Shown in pieces: positions 27,738 through 37,245 of a DNA stretch of 45,076 nucleotides (its first letter is position 1; each line of letters opens with the position of its first letter). The stretch lies in assembly GCA_026397205.1 (NCBI GenBank), contig JAPLVH010000025.1, positions 5,440-50,515 on the forward strand, in the 5' to 3' direction. Below the pieces are notes generated by a model. It made no database searches. It saw only the letters and a list, made by a program, of their open reading frames with translations, and was not told where the DNA came from. The position numbers and the translations under genes were made by a program. The stretch is from Candidatus Berkelbacteria bacterium. Lineage in GTDB: Bacteria; Patescibacteriota; UBA1384; XYA2-FULL-43-10; CAINNR01.

Positions 27738-28685
27738 TCATTTCATTCTTCCCATGCTAGTAAAGTTATTATACGCTTTGGCAACAAATTCAACTTGATT
27801 TTCAGAAACTAATTTTCTCGGTTTGCCATGATAGCAGTTCACAGAGTCGTCTTTGGCGACGATAATACCTTCGTAAGTCAATCGGTGAATGAACGATTTT
27901 GGTAGTTGATATTTTTTCTCTGCTTCGGGAATCATAGACCAATTACCATCCGGAACTGGAACATTTTTTCGCAACCAATCATGATCCAAAGTATTCCGGC
28001 GATCCTCCTTAACCAACTCCACAGCAATTGGAATATTGGGAATTTCAGAAGTCGGAATCCTGTAAGTGATTCCACTTGCCCCTTTTCCCCTTAGGATGTA
28101 GCAAGTTACCAATCCTGCTTCAACAACAAGAGAAATATCACCAATCCAAAAGCCAGTAATTTTGGCAATTTCTCTTCTTGTTAAGGTATCTTTGTAAACA
28201 TCCGGAATATCGCCGGACTTTTTCATGGCCTTGATCGCATACTTAATCACATCTCGCTCGCACCCGAGCAATCTGGCGATTTCATTTTGATTTTTCCCAG
28301 TCGAAAGTTCAAGTTTGATTAACAGATTTAAGGCGGCACGTTCATCTTTGCTGGCATATCGGTTTCTCCTTTGTAATGGCCAACTCTTTATTTCGCCCGT
28401 TGCCAGCAACATTCTCCGATAACTCCAGATCATGGCTTTCGTCAAATCAAGAAGTTCGACAATATCTTTCATGTCCCAACCTTCGAGATAAAGCTCCTTT
28501 ACCTTGTCCGCTGTTGATTTGTAACCACCAGATTTGGCTTTCTCTATGTATCGTCGAGCCGTGCGGGTAGAAACAGATAATAACACTGCAATTTCATCAA
28601 TCGTTTTTCCTTCTGCAGAGAATTTTTCTGCCGATTCAATTCTTGCTTTGAATATTTCTTGCGTGACTATCAACTTCGTCACCAC
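27738..28685 (-). CDS. Multi-HTH DNA-binding protein (putative regulator), 315 aa
   Basis: 'KTIDEIAVLLSVSTRTARRYIEKAK', 'WDMKDIVELLDLTKAMIWSYRRM', 'KNQNEIARLLGCERDVIKYAIKAMKK', 'LTRREIAKITGFWIGDISLVVEAGLV'. Confidence 0.75.
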   Translation of the reverse strand: MVTKLIVTQEIFKARIESAEKFSAEGKTIDEIAVLLSVSTRTARRYIEKAKSGGYKSTADKVKELYLEGWDMKDIVELLDLTKAMIWSYRRMLLATGEIKSWPLQRRNRYASKDERAALNLLIKLELSTGKNQNEIARLLGCERDVIKYAIKAMKKSGDIPDVYKDTLTRREIAKITGFWIGDISLVVEAGLVTCYILRGKGASGITYRIPTSEIPNIPIAVELVKEDRRNTLDHDWLRKNVPVPDGNWSMIPEAEKKYQLPKSFIHRLTYEGIIVAKDDSVNCYHGKPRKLVSENQVEFVAKAYNNFTSMGRMK

Positions 28686-28714
28686 CTTTTGTGACCAGAT
28701 TGAAGTTCTGCTTC

Positions 28715-28796
28715 ATTATTACAAAAAAACCTTTGTCTGTCAAGGTTTTTTGGGATTTCATCACCGTATTTAAGTGATCACTTGTATTTAGTGATA
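28715..28796 (-). promoter_or_regulatory. Promoter plus upstream near-palindromic operator of the multi-HTH gene
   Basis: tcaccgtatttAAGTGATCACTTgtatttagtgata (28761-28796); TTGACA (28738-28743)-N17-AATAAT (28715-28720). Confidence 0.65.
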
Positions 28797-28851
28797 TAAT
28801 TTTATCTATTCGTTTTTAGTTATTGGGAAAATTAGTGATCCGTTCTTGATG

Positions 28852-31419
28852 CTATCCGTTTGGCCCCGTTCGATTTCCTTCGCCAATGCCGGGAAGATCA
28901 ATTTTGTCAATTTGTGATCGATCGGAAATTTCCTCCTCGACGACTTCCTTTGCCCGACCATATTTCAAACGCGATAGTTGACGAATTGCTTCGGCCAATT
29001 TCCCGTCGCCGCCGGTTTCATCTGGCGGAATGCTTTGGCCGTTAAATGCCGGCATCGGCGCATTATCAATCAACTCGCGAATGTAAAAATTAAATTTATC
29101 AACATTGGTCAAGTCGTCCAAAGTCAGCGGTGAAAATTCCTTAACCAAAAATTCGGCGTCGGCGGCACCGATTCGGAACGAAATCAAATTGCCGGCATTG
29201 CCAATGACGGCGTCGCGAATTTTTTCATCTAATTGCGCAATGTATTGGTTGGTGATTGCCAACGACAATTTATATTTTCGCGACTCGGACAAAATCGTCG
29301 CAAAAACATCGGTGATAAAATTTTGAAACTCGTCAACATAAAGATAAAATGGCGTCCGCTCCGCTTCGGGAACATCCTGACGGGAAAATGCTCCCATGGC
29401 GATTTTTGAAACGATTATCATACCGAGTAAAAACGCATTAATTTCGCCGATCAAACCCTTGGATAATTTGCAAAGCAAAATCTTTTTTCCGTCCATCACC
29501 TCCCGAAAATCAAAAGCCGATTTCGACTGGCCGATGATATTTCGCATCATATCGTTGGTCATAAAGCGACCGAATTTCGAGGTGAAATAGTTAAGCATTT
29601 CCGATTTGTGAAAGTCGGATGTTTTGGTCATCTGCTTTTCCCAAAACGATCTGACCACCGGATCCGTCACATATTTTGTCCGCTCTTTTTCAAAATCCGG
29701 ATCGGTGAAAAGCCGCGGCAGGTCAACCAAAGTTCCGCCGTCGGGATGCGCCATTAAAGTCAGCGCGCCGTTTCTCATCCAGTGTTCAAACTGCGGACCG
29801 ACAATTCCAGTTTGATTCGGATCAAAAAGTTTGTAAAAAATTTGGATTGCTTCCTGAACCAAAAAATCCCGCTGCTCGTTGGTTTTCCACTCCAAAAGAT
29901 TCAAACCCATTGGCCGTTCGGTATCGGAGGGATCGAAAATTATCACATCGTCGGCACGCTCTTTTGGTATATGCGCTAGTATATACTCAATAGCATCGCC
30001 GTTCGGATCCAAATAGGCCACGCCTTTGCCATTTTTAATGTCCTGCAGAATCAAATTTTGGTAAAGAACGGTTTTGCCAACGCCAGTTTTTCCGACCATA
30101 TAAATGTGACGCATCCGGTCGGCATCTTTAATTCGAATCGGCAAAACTTGACCTCGATAACTGGTTTCGCCGACAATTACGCCCTCGGTTGGCAGTGCCG
30201 GTGGTGGCGACTCCTTTTTCGAATATACCCAAGCAATGTTTGGTGTCTCGGTAAAACGGTTTGGTAGATGATAAATTGACGCCAATTCTTCGGTATTGAG
30301 AAGTAGTCGCGGTTCCCTGCCGTAAATTCGATAAATGTAATTGGCGACGGTCTCCCGTTGCCGTTTGGCTTTTTTCGGCTTAAAACCATTATTTTCCGGT
30401 GTGAAAAATTGGGAAAACGCCGAGGTAATCACTGACAAAGTTTCTTTGGCTTTTTCCTTCGTCGGCGCCACCGACAAAACCCGAATCTGACAATCAAATC
30501 CGGTTTTTCCCGACTTTTCCGCCAACAATTTCAGCTGTTGCTCCTGCAAGGGATTTTGCCGGAATTGATTTTGCGCCAGTTTGTCTTTTTCCTCATCAAC
30601 CAGTGATTTTCCGACCGCCACCTTCCCAACATTACCGGCAAAGGTGAAAAAACTTTCGCTGACGCGCTGATTGGCCGAGGTGTTATAGTATTGCGATGAT
30701 TTTCCGGCCTGAATTCCCTTCGCCGCTTTCTCGACCGCAAAACGCCAGGTGTTGTCGGTTGGCCGAATCAATATCTGAATCCCGACATTGCAATTTTCAC
30801 CCAGGCGCGACATCGCATTGACGATGCCGTTTAGGGGATCATATTCAAGGTGGCGATAGGTCTTAATCGGAAAGAAAAACTTTTTTAAGAGCCGTAAATT
30901 ACTAGCGGCAATTTCGCCCTTGATATTTTTGAAAATTGAAAACTCGCGCGTCTCATCAACCTCGACAATCGCATCCGGATATTGTGACAGAATACTTTTT
31001 TCGATTGACTCTTTGAGCGCCACGGGTGTACCGATGTAAAATGAAACCAAGCCCTTTTTGGAAATAATTTCAACCGAAATGTGATCCTGACCGACAATTT
31101 TCTTTCCGAGTTTCGGGTCAAAAAGCGCTTCCAGATTGGAAAAAAACGGTTCAATTACTCCGGCCATTTCACGAAAATCCAACCGCTCCTCGGTTTGCTC
31201 GACGACTCTTTCTTTCGGAATCGAAATTTTTAGCATCAACCAATCCTTGGTTTTTTCCAACTGATATTTATAAAGTAGCCGTTTTTTAATCGCTAAATAA
31301 ATTAAAATTCCAACAACGACGATCGCCACGATCAACAAAAACCACCACCAACCTGAGCTGGCGGTTTGGTTTGCCGAGTATGTTGTGCCGTAATTATTCA
31401 ATCCCCTCCTTACTAACAC
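28852..31419 (-). CDS. VirB4/TraG/HerA-like ATPase, copy 2 (paralogue of 22791-25718)
   Basis: Walker A 'VGKTGVGKTVLYQNLI', 'VAYLDPNGDAIEYILAHIPKERADDVIIFDPSD', 'PFYLYVDEFQNFITDVFATILSESRKYKLSLAITNQYIAQL'. Confidence 0.85.
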   Translation of the reverse strand: MLVRRGLNNYGTTYSANQTASSGWWWFLLIVAIVVVGILIYLAIKKRLLYKYQLEKTKDWLMLKISIPKERVVEQTEERLDFREMAGVIEPFFSNLEALFDPKLGKKIVGQDHISVEIISKKGLVSFYIGTPVALKESIEKSILSQYPDAIVEVDETREFSIFKNIKGEIAASNLRLLKKFFFPIKTYRHLEYDPLNGIVNAMSRLGENCNVGIQILIRPTDNTWRFAVEKAAKGIQAGKSSQYYNTSANQRVSESFFTFAGNVGKVAVGKSLVDEEKDKLAQNQFRQNPLQEQQLKLLAEKSGKTGFDCQIRVLSVAPTKEKAKETLSVITSAFSQFFTPENNGFKPKKAKRQRETVANYIYRIYGREPRLLLNTEELASIYHLPNRFTETPNIAWVYSKKESPPPALPTEGVIVGETSYRGQVLPIRIKDADRMRHIYMVGKTGVGKTVLYQNLILQDIKNGKGVAYLDPNGDAIEYILAHIPKERADDVIIFDPSDTERPMGLNLLEWKTNEQRDFLVQEAIQIFYKLFDPNQTGIVGPQFEHWMRNGALTLMAHPDGGTLVDLPRLFTDPDFEKERTKYVTDPVVRSFWEKQMTKTSDFHKSEMLNYFTSKFGRFMTNDMMRNIIGQSKSAFDFREVMDGKKILLCKLSKGLIGEINAFLLGMIIVSKIAMGAFSRQDVPEAERTPFYLYVDEFQNFITDVFATILSESRKYKLSLAITNQYIAQLDEKIRDAVIGNAGNLISFRIGAADAEFLVKEFSPLTLDDLTNVDKFNFYIRELIDNAPMPAFNGQSIPPDETGGDGKLAEAIRQLSRLKYGRAKEVVEEEISDRSQIDKIDLPGIGEGNRTGPNG

Positions 31420-31536
31420 TTCCCGACGATCTTAGGTGTCGGGACTCCGACCGAAGCGTCGGAGGACTTTTTGAGAAACACTGACGACTCACTGACCTCG
31501 TAATCCTTTGTAATCCGTAATTTTCCTTTGCCGTCC

Positions 31537-32082
31537 TTATTTTTCCTTAGTTGCCCATTGATCTTCCAAATTTGCCGCGTCGGGAGAATTTATTTCCTCA
31601 TCCCCGACAATTGCACGACGATATCCTCCGACATTTTCCACCGGCATTTCCGCCGCCGGTTCTTGCGCAATTTTTAATTCTTCATTTACAACTTCTGGAA
31701 TTTCTTCAACTGCTTTGGCGACTTGTTGTTCAACTTCTGTCTCTGCTGGCGATTCGACTGCTTCCGGCGTGACACTTTCAGATGCCGGCATTTCAATTTT
31801 TGGCTCAACGATTTCCGGCTCGGCAATCGCAACTTCCGGCATAACCGTTTTTGGAATTTCCAACTCCCCTTTTCCACTTTCTGATTTTCCACCAACAAAA
31901 ACCTCCGGTGTTGGCGTCATCGCGTCTTGACCATTTTCCGTCGCCACCACTTCATTAAACCAGCTCCCTTTCTCGGCTTCTGACAATTCAGGAATTGCTT
32001 TTTTGATCTCTAACGCAAAATTCGGATCGCCAGTTTCGCGATACATGGAAATCATCCGATCAATATCTGAACGACTAGCCAT
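31537..32082 (-). CDS. Acidic Glu/Pro/Val-rich hypothetical protein
   Basis: 181-aa ORF; overlaps the start of the next gene (32075), consistent with an operon. Confidence 0.6.
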   Translation of the reverse strand: MASRSDIDRMISMYRETGDPNFALEIKKAIPELSEAEKGSWFNEVVATENGQDAMTPTPEVFVGGKSESGKGELEIPKTVMPEVAIAEPEIVEPKIEMPASESVTPEAVESPAETEVEQQVAKAVEEIPEVVNEELKIAQEPAAEMPVENVGGYRRAIVGDEEINSPDAANLEDQWATKEK

Positions 32083-32398
32083 TTTTCATTTTCTCAATTA
32101 TTTCACTTCGGATTTCCAAAAGTTCGTTGGCAATTTTTTCCGCCGCGCCGGGAATGTTATCGCCCAAAAATTTGGCGATTTCTTCCTGATTTCCGGCGGA
32201 AATTTTTTCATCCAACTCGGCAACGCCCTCCTCCGGCAGATAAATCAAAATCAAATTAATCAGTCGGTCGTTGACTAATTTCGCCAATTTTTCCTCAACC
32301 GCAACTTTTTCCTCGGGCGAAAATTTGTCAAAACCGAGCTCAACAAAAAGCTGATTCTGAAACTCCTGCAAAACATTTTCAACATTATCTTCGGCCAT
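32075..32398 (-). CDS. DUF5663-like hypothetical protein
   Basis: 'NQLFVELGFDKFSPEEKVAVEEKLAKLVNDRLINLILIYLPEEGVAELDEKI' resembles CPR DUF5663 proteins. Confidence 0.6.
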   Translation of the reverse strand: MAEDNVENVLQEFQNQLFVELGFDKFSPEEKVAVEEKLAKLVNDRLINLILIYLPEEGVAELDEKISAGNQEEIAKFLGDNIPGAAEKIANELLEIRSEIIEKMKNG

Positions 32399-32407
32399 TT
32401 TGCCTCC

Positions 32408-34746
32408 TTATTTTTTCAAATACCATTTACAATGATTTTCTAATATAAATTTTGAATCAATGGGGTGTCTGCTAGTATCTGTGCTTGCTGCCCTGCCTTC
32501 AAGCCACAATTGGGCATCAAAATTGCTATCGGATTTCTGTTCAATCTTTGTATATGTTTGACTGCCAATTAAAAGCCCAATTTTATTGGATCGGGGATTT
32601 TCGGACACCGCGCCAACAAATTCCTTGAAATTGTCTTCGCTAAGTTCGCCCTGCGATTCATATTCGATTACGGCAAATTCTTCGTCAGAATATGTTTCCG
32701 CACTCGGCGTCGGCGGCGTGGTTCGGGTTCCGGTTCTGGTTTTTCGACATTTTTTGGTTTGAAATCTATATCCAAGTTACGAATTCGGTCCTGGGTAATC
32801 TCTGTAAATTTATTAAATCTAATCTCAATATTATCTCCAATACCAATCTTCAATTTTTCGGCAATTTTTTGACTCTCCATTGATAATCTAAAACCATATG
32901 TATTTTTATCGATGATAAACTGGACTCCAAGGTGCTTCCGAAAACCCTCACCGAAAGAAATCTCAACGATTTTTGCTGGAAAATATTTACCGACATGTTC
33001 ATTACAATCTTTAATTAATTCTGACATTATTTCAACTTCGGTTTTTTCTTTCTTCTCCTCTTTCTCCGGCTCTTTCGTTGGTTCCGGTTTTTTCTCCTCT
33101 GGCTTTTTTGTTTCCACCGGTTTTGCCGGTTCTGGTTTCTTTTTCTCTTCCTTGACTGGGATTTCGTGAGTTCTGAATAATTCTTCCGTATATTTTCGAC
33201 CGGTTCGGCCTTTGGCGAATCCGATCGCCGCCAGTCCGACGGCACCGGCAACCGGAGCAATGACCGCTGTGGATGAAATACCGCCGGCAGTCGCCGTGGC
33301 AAAAATTTCAGGCGCTAGTTGTGGAAAAGACAAAATATGTCGTTGCGATTCGACCGACAGATTCAGGAACTCGCCACGATGGGACAAAATAAATTCGCCT
33401 AATTTTTGACCGGAATTTCCAGCCGCAGCACTCAAATCAATATTATTAATCCCCGCCTCCTGAGTCAGATGATCAAGTGAAGAGTGGGCGTGTAGCATCG
33501 TGTCAAAATGCGCTAATCCTTGCTCGGTAAACCCGCCGGGATGAGCGCCGGGAATTTTTGCCAACTCTTCGGCGTGGCGAATAATTTCAAAATTATCCGA
33601 CTGGCGATAAAAATTATACTCCTCAGCCGTGTGCGGCTGACCCCGATATTGATCAACCATTTGCTGATGCTGTAAATGCTCCGTCCGCAATCCCTGTTCC
33701 TTGCCGGCTAGTTGCTCGGCTTGTCCATGAGAAACAATCTTGTCCGACAGCCAACCAACTAAAGTTCCGACAGTTGCGCCGATTGCCGCGCCTTTCAGCG
33801 CTGACGCCCAAAGCTGCTTCCGTTTGCCGACCAGAATTTCCTCGTAAAGTTTTTTGTATTTCTCGCTGGCGGCGGCGGAGATATTTTTGCCAAAATCCTC
33901 TTCGGTTTTGCTCATTTTATCAATCTTTTCAATTCCGATTCCATCAGTTCTGGCTTTTTCCGCCAAGATATTTCGAATCATTCGATATTTTCGCGCCAAC
34001 TCCAGCTGTTCGAGCGGTTTGCCACGAACTTTTTTACCACGAACAGCATTGTCAATAATTCCAATCGCCGCCGTCAATTCCTCCGGCGACATTTCCTTTA
34101 ATTCGTCTGGATTTTTGCCAATGATATCCAGCTCGCTCATCCACTTTTTCACCGACTCCTGTTTCTGCCGACCGTAAATATAACCGCGAAGTCCACCGAG
34201 CGCGCCACCGGTAATTCCGCCGACAATCGGATTGGCAATTTTGTAAGCCACAAGCGCCTTTTCCAAAATTGTCGCCGCCGCCGCGCCACCAACAATATCA
34301 ATAATTTTTATATCCTTACCTTTAATATGCAGAGTCAATTTTTCCGCCAGACGATGATATTTTCCTACTACGCCTTTGCGCGATTCTAAAATTTGGCGAA
34401 ACAACATTGCGTCGGCATCGAGTTCGTCAAGAATTTTCTTCGCCCGGTCGGGGTTTCGCTCGATCTCTACTTTTGCAGCATCAATTTCGGCTTGAAGTTC
34501 TTTGTCTTCCAGCTTGCCATTAATATCCAACTCTTTTTGAATAATATCTGGTTTCGGCTTTTTCGGCTCTTCGGTTTTTTTCACCGGAATTCCAACTCTT
34601 CGATCAATCTCTCTATCTTTCTCCCTCAATTCGTCTTCTTTGCGTTTTAGGCCATCCCAATCGCGATCAAAACCAAGGACGCGTTTTACGCGACCATAAA
34701 TTCCTTTTGGCTTTTCTGATTGAATGTTTTCCCTTCCTTCTGGCAT
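32408..34746 (-). CDS. Large protein with glycine-rich hydrophobic segments, probably frameshifted at ~32720 (692-aa main frame 32668-34746; tail frame 32408-~32720)
   Basis: Main frame ends in PRRRRRVRKHILTKNLP; alternate frame continues TTPPTPSAETYSDEEFAVIEYESQGELSEDNFKEFVGAVSENPRSNKIGLLIGSQTY... Confidence 0.6.
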
Positions 34747-34851
34747 TTGTAGTATTTCAATTAAATTCCATTTGATATTTGGAATTTGTCATTTGATATC
34801 TACTTCTACCTACTATTATATAGTATTCAAAATCAAAAAAAAAGCACTTGG

Positions 34852-34885
34852 TCCATTTCTGAACCAAGTGCTCGGTATTCGCGCC
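34852..34885 (-). terminator. Terminator of the 216-aa gene
   Basis: Reverse complement 'agcacttggttcagaaatggaccaagtgcttttttttt'. Confidence 0.9.
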
Positions 34886-34897
34886 GGTGTGCGCGGG

Positions 34898-35548
34898 CTA
34901 ACTGCCGGACGGGTCGGTGTTGCTTGGGTCGGCGGGGTCATTGTCGGGAATTGTGTAGCGAATCTCCGTTCGATCCCTGCCATTGCTGGTGTAGACATAG
35001 ACGGACTGCCCGAGCCGGCTCCTGCCGTCGTTTGCGAGGGCTTTGACGAGCTCAACCGAGCCGGTTGGCGCCGTCGTCTGGTTCTGGCCACCAGCACCGC
35101 AGACCTTCTTCTTCCAGACCTTGATCGCCTGGGCGATCAGGATGTAGCCCCAGACGAGGGCAGTGGCATACAACAGGAACACTGCGACATCATTGATCGA
35201 AACCATTGAACTTCCTCCGTTTTCCGACTTTGGCGCCGGTTCCGGCACTTTGGCCGGAGGGTTCATCGCCACGGCAATCTCTGCCTTGGCGATGGCATAG
35301 CAGTCGCTAAGCGACGCCACGCGGTACTTCTCGAGCATCTCTTTCTCGACGCTCCCCACTCCTCCGAGCGGGTTTTGCTCGACGAATGACAGGCGCTTGT
35401 CAAGCCCGGCGATCTGTGCCCACAGCTCGTTGGCACGGGCGTAATCACCGGCGGCAACCGCCACCAGTCGCTGGCTGGCTAGGTCGCCAGCAAATGACGA
35501 GACGGCGATGATGAAAAGCATGACGGCGACGGCAATTCTCATTGCCAA
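34898..35548 (-). CDS. Membrane protein with signal peptide and internal TM, 216 aa, relatively GC-rich
   Basis: 'MRIAVAVMLFIIAVSSFAGD', 'VAVFLLYATALVWGYILIAQAIKVW'; SD aaaggagg; consensus promoter upstream. Confidence 0.7.
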   Translation of the reverse strand: MAMRIAVAVMLFIIAVSSFAGDLASQRLVAVAAGDYARANELWAQIAGLDKRLSFVEQNPLGGVGSVEKEMLEKYRVASLSDCYAIAKAEIAVAMNPPAKVPEPAPKSENGGSSMVSINDVAVFLLYATALVWGYILIAQAIKVWKKKVCGAGGQNQTTAPTGSVELVKALANDGRSRLGQSVYVYTSNGRDRTEIRYTIPDNDPADPSNTDPSGS

Positions 35549-35676
35549 TCGCCTCCTTTCTTTTATTTTTTTGCGTCCAAGTGCCGCTTCAAGGCGGAGG
35601 GGGAACCTTGAAGCGACGCTTCGGCGCAGAAAACATTTTTAAAGTTCGAATATACTATTTTTCACTCTGCTTTGCC

Positions 35677-35759
35677 ATTATAGCATACCTTTTCCAAAAT
35701 GTCAATAGCTTGAACCCGAAATATCACTGTATTTAAGTGATCACTTAAATACAGTGATA
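35677..35759 (-). promoter_or_regulatory. Consensus promoter and 38-bp perfect palindrome upstream of the 216-aa gene
   Basis: tatcactgtatttaagtgatcacttaaatacagtgata (35722-35759); TTGACA (35700-35705)-N17-TATAAT (35677-35682). Confidence 0.8.
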
Positions 35760-35766
35760 AAAATTT

Positions 35767-35797
35767 AAAAAACCACTTCCGATTTCTGAAAGTGGCT
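35767..35797 (-). terminator. Terminator of the TIM-barrel gene
   Basis: Reverse complement 'agccactttcagaaatcggaagtggttttttaaa'. Confidence 0.8.
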
Positions 35798-35799
35798 AA

Positions 35800-36537
35800 T
35801 CAAGTTGCAAGAACAATTCGCTTCATTTCGTAAACGAAGCTGCTGGCTTTTTTGATTGTCAGTTGAAAATCGAGAATTAACTCCGGCCGATATTCCGCCA
35901 TGTAATCAACATCTGATCGATGCGACGAGGTGAGAAATTTCCGCAGAATTCGCCGATGATTGCCACCGGTTCCTTTGACATGAACCACTTTGACAAACGG
36001 TGAAATAATCGGGATTTTGTCGATGATTTCATCAACGCTTCGGCCAAACGGGTTGGTCGCTACATTTTCTACCAGATGCTCGGTATCCAAAACCAGTTCA
36101 ATATTTCTTTTTTGGCATACCTTTGCGATTTTTTCCAGGGACATGTTGATTTTCGGGCCGATTTCCACCAGCCGATCACAGCCGACACTCTCGAAATCAT
36201 GTGCAATCATTCGTCCGGGCAAACGAGCAAAAACCTCGCGGCAAATGTCCGGATTCGGGAACAGAACATAATCCTTAAGATTTGCCGGCAACATTCCATC
36301 GCCATCGCGATGAAATGCAGCTTGGAAAAATCCGTCAACCGGATTCCAAGCTTTTTCCTTGTACCAACGCAATCCTGGCGGGAAATGTTCAGAGCCGGTC
36401 ACGCCGCGAACCGGCATAATCTGGCTGATTTCAGAAAATGCTGCCAATTCTTTCACCAAGCCCTCAATATCGCGCAGATTATGAGGAGTCAGTGACATTG
36501 TTGAGACGCCAAAACTCGGACCGGATATTTCCGACAT
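35800..36537 (-). CDS. Sugar phosphate isomerase / AP-endonuclease-like TIM-barrel protein (start revised to 36537)
   Basis: SD aaaggagg then ATGTCGGAAAT; 'NIELVLDTEHLVENV', 'VKVVHVKGTGGNHR'; the longer ORF start (36615) lies on the -35 element. Confidence 0.6.
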   Translation of the reverse strand: MSEISGPSFGVSTMSLTPHNLRDIEGLVKELAAFSEISQIMPVRGVTGSEHFPPGLRWYKEKAWNPVDGFFQAAFHRDGDGMLPANLKDYVLFPNPDICREVFARLPGRMIAHDFESVGCDRLVEIGPKINMSLEKIAKVCQKRNIELVLDTEHLVENVATNPFGRSVDEIIDKIPIISPFVKVVHVKGTGGNHRRILRKFLTSSHRSDVDYMAEYRPELILDFQLTIKKASSFVYEMKRIVLAT

Positions 36538-36586
36538 CGTCGCTTTCCTCCTTTTCGTTTTTGTTACGACGATTTCTGCCAACTTA

Positions 36587-36696
36587 TTTATATCAAAATA
36601 CTTTGCCGATGTCAAGGTTTTCGCGACAAGTTTTCAAAATACTTTCTCAACGATTAACTCCCTCACTTTGATACGCTAGCGTATCAAAGTGAGGGA
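36587..36696 (-). promoter_or_regulatory. Promoter plus upstream 36-bp perfect palindrome (copy 1)
   Basis: ccctcactttgatacgctagcgtatcaaagtgaggg (36661-36696); TTGACA (36610-36615)-N17-TATAAA (36587-36592). Confidence 0.75.
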
Positions 36697-36748
36697 TCAC
36701 AACCAAAAAAGGAGAAAACGAATTTTCCTTTTTTAGTTTTTGTAAATT

Positions 36749-37228
36749 CTATTCCGCCGGGTCTTCTGGTGCTGGTGAAACTACCGGCGCTGACTGATCA
36801 GTTGATGCCGCTGGCACAACCGGTTCCGCCGGAGCTTCCGGCATCGGTGCTGGTGCTGGTGCAGGAGCTGGCGCCACTGGAGCGACATCAGCTTTATCCG
36901 GCATCTCTTCGGCTGAGTCCGGAAGAGTTTCTTCAACCGGTCGGGGCGGCGCAACAACCGAGTCCGTTGCATCGTCTTCGTCTGCCGGAACTTCCGACAT
37001 CGACACTGATTCGACTGGTGCAACTGGTGCCGGCGTTTCCAGAAGCGGCTCTTCGACCGGAGAAGTTGCGACATCATCGGCCGCTGGTGCGGCCGGCACA
37101 ACCGGCGTCGGATTTGCCATCAGGGCGTCATCGTTTGCCGGCGGAACTGCGCCGGGCACGGCGTTATTTTGTAAGGAATCATCTGCCGAAACTGGAGCTT
37201 GGCTCTGGTCGTCCATTTTCACCTCCAC
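36749..37228 (-). CDS. Pro/Ala/Glu-rich low-complexity (probably disordered) protein
   Basis: SD 'tggaggtgaaa' before ATG (37216); 'VAPVAPAPAPAPAPMPEAPAEPVVPA'. Confidence 0.6.
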   Translation of the reverse strand: MEVKMDDQSQAPVSADDSLQNNAVPGAVPPANDDALMANPTPVVPAAPAADDVATSPVEEPLLETPAPVAPVESVSMSEVPADEDDATDSVVAPPRPVEETLPDSAEEMPDKADVAPVAPAPAPAPAPMPEAPAEPVVPAASTDQSAPVVSPAPEDPAE

Positions 37229-37245
37229 AATTAATTATTTCTAGA

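Noticed and set aside
27487-27741. 84-aa minus-strand ORF
   Set aside because: Mostly dispersed repeat translation (RRSLDCELLAMTK); no credible domain; likely spurious.
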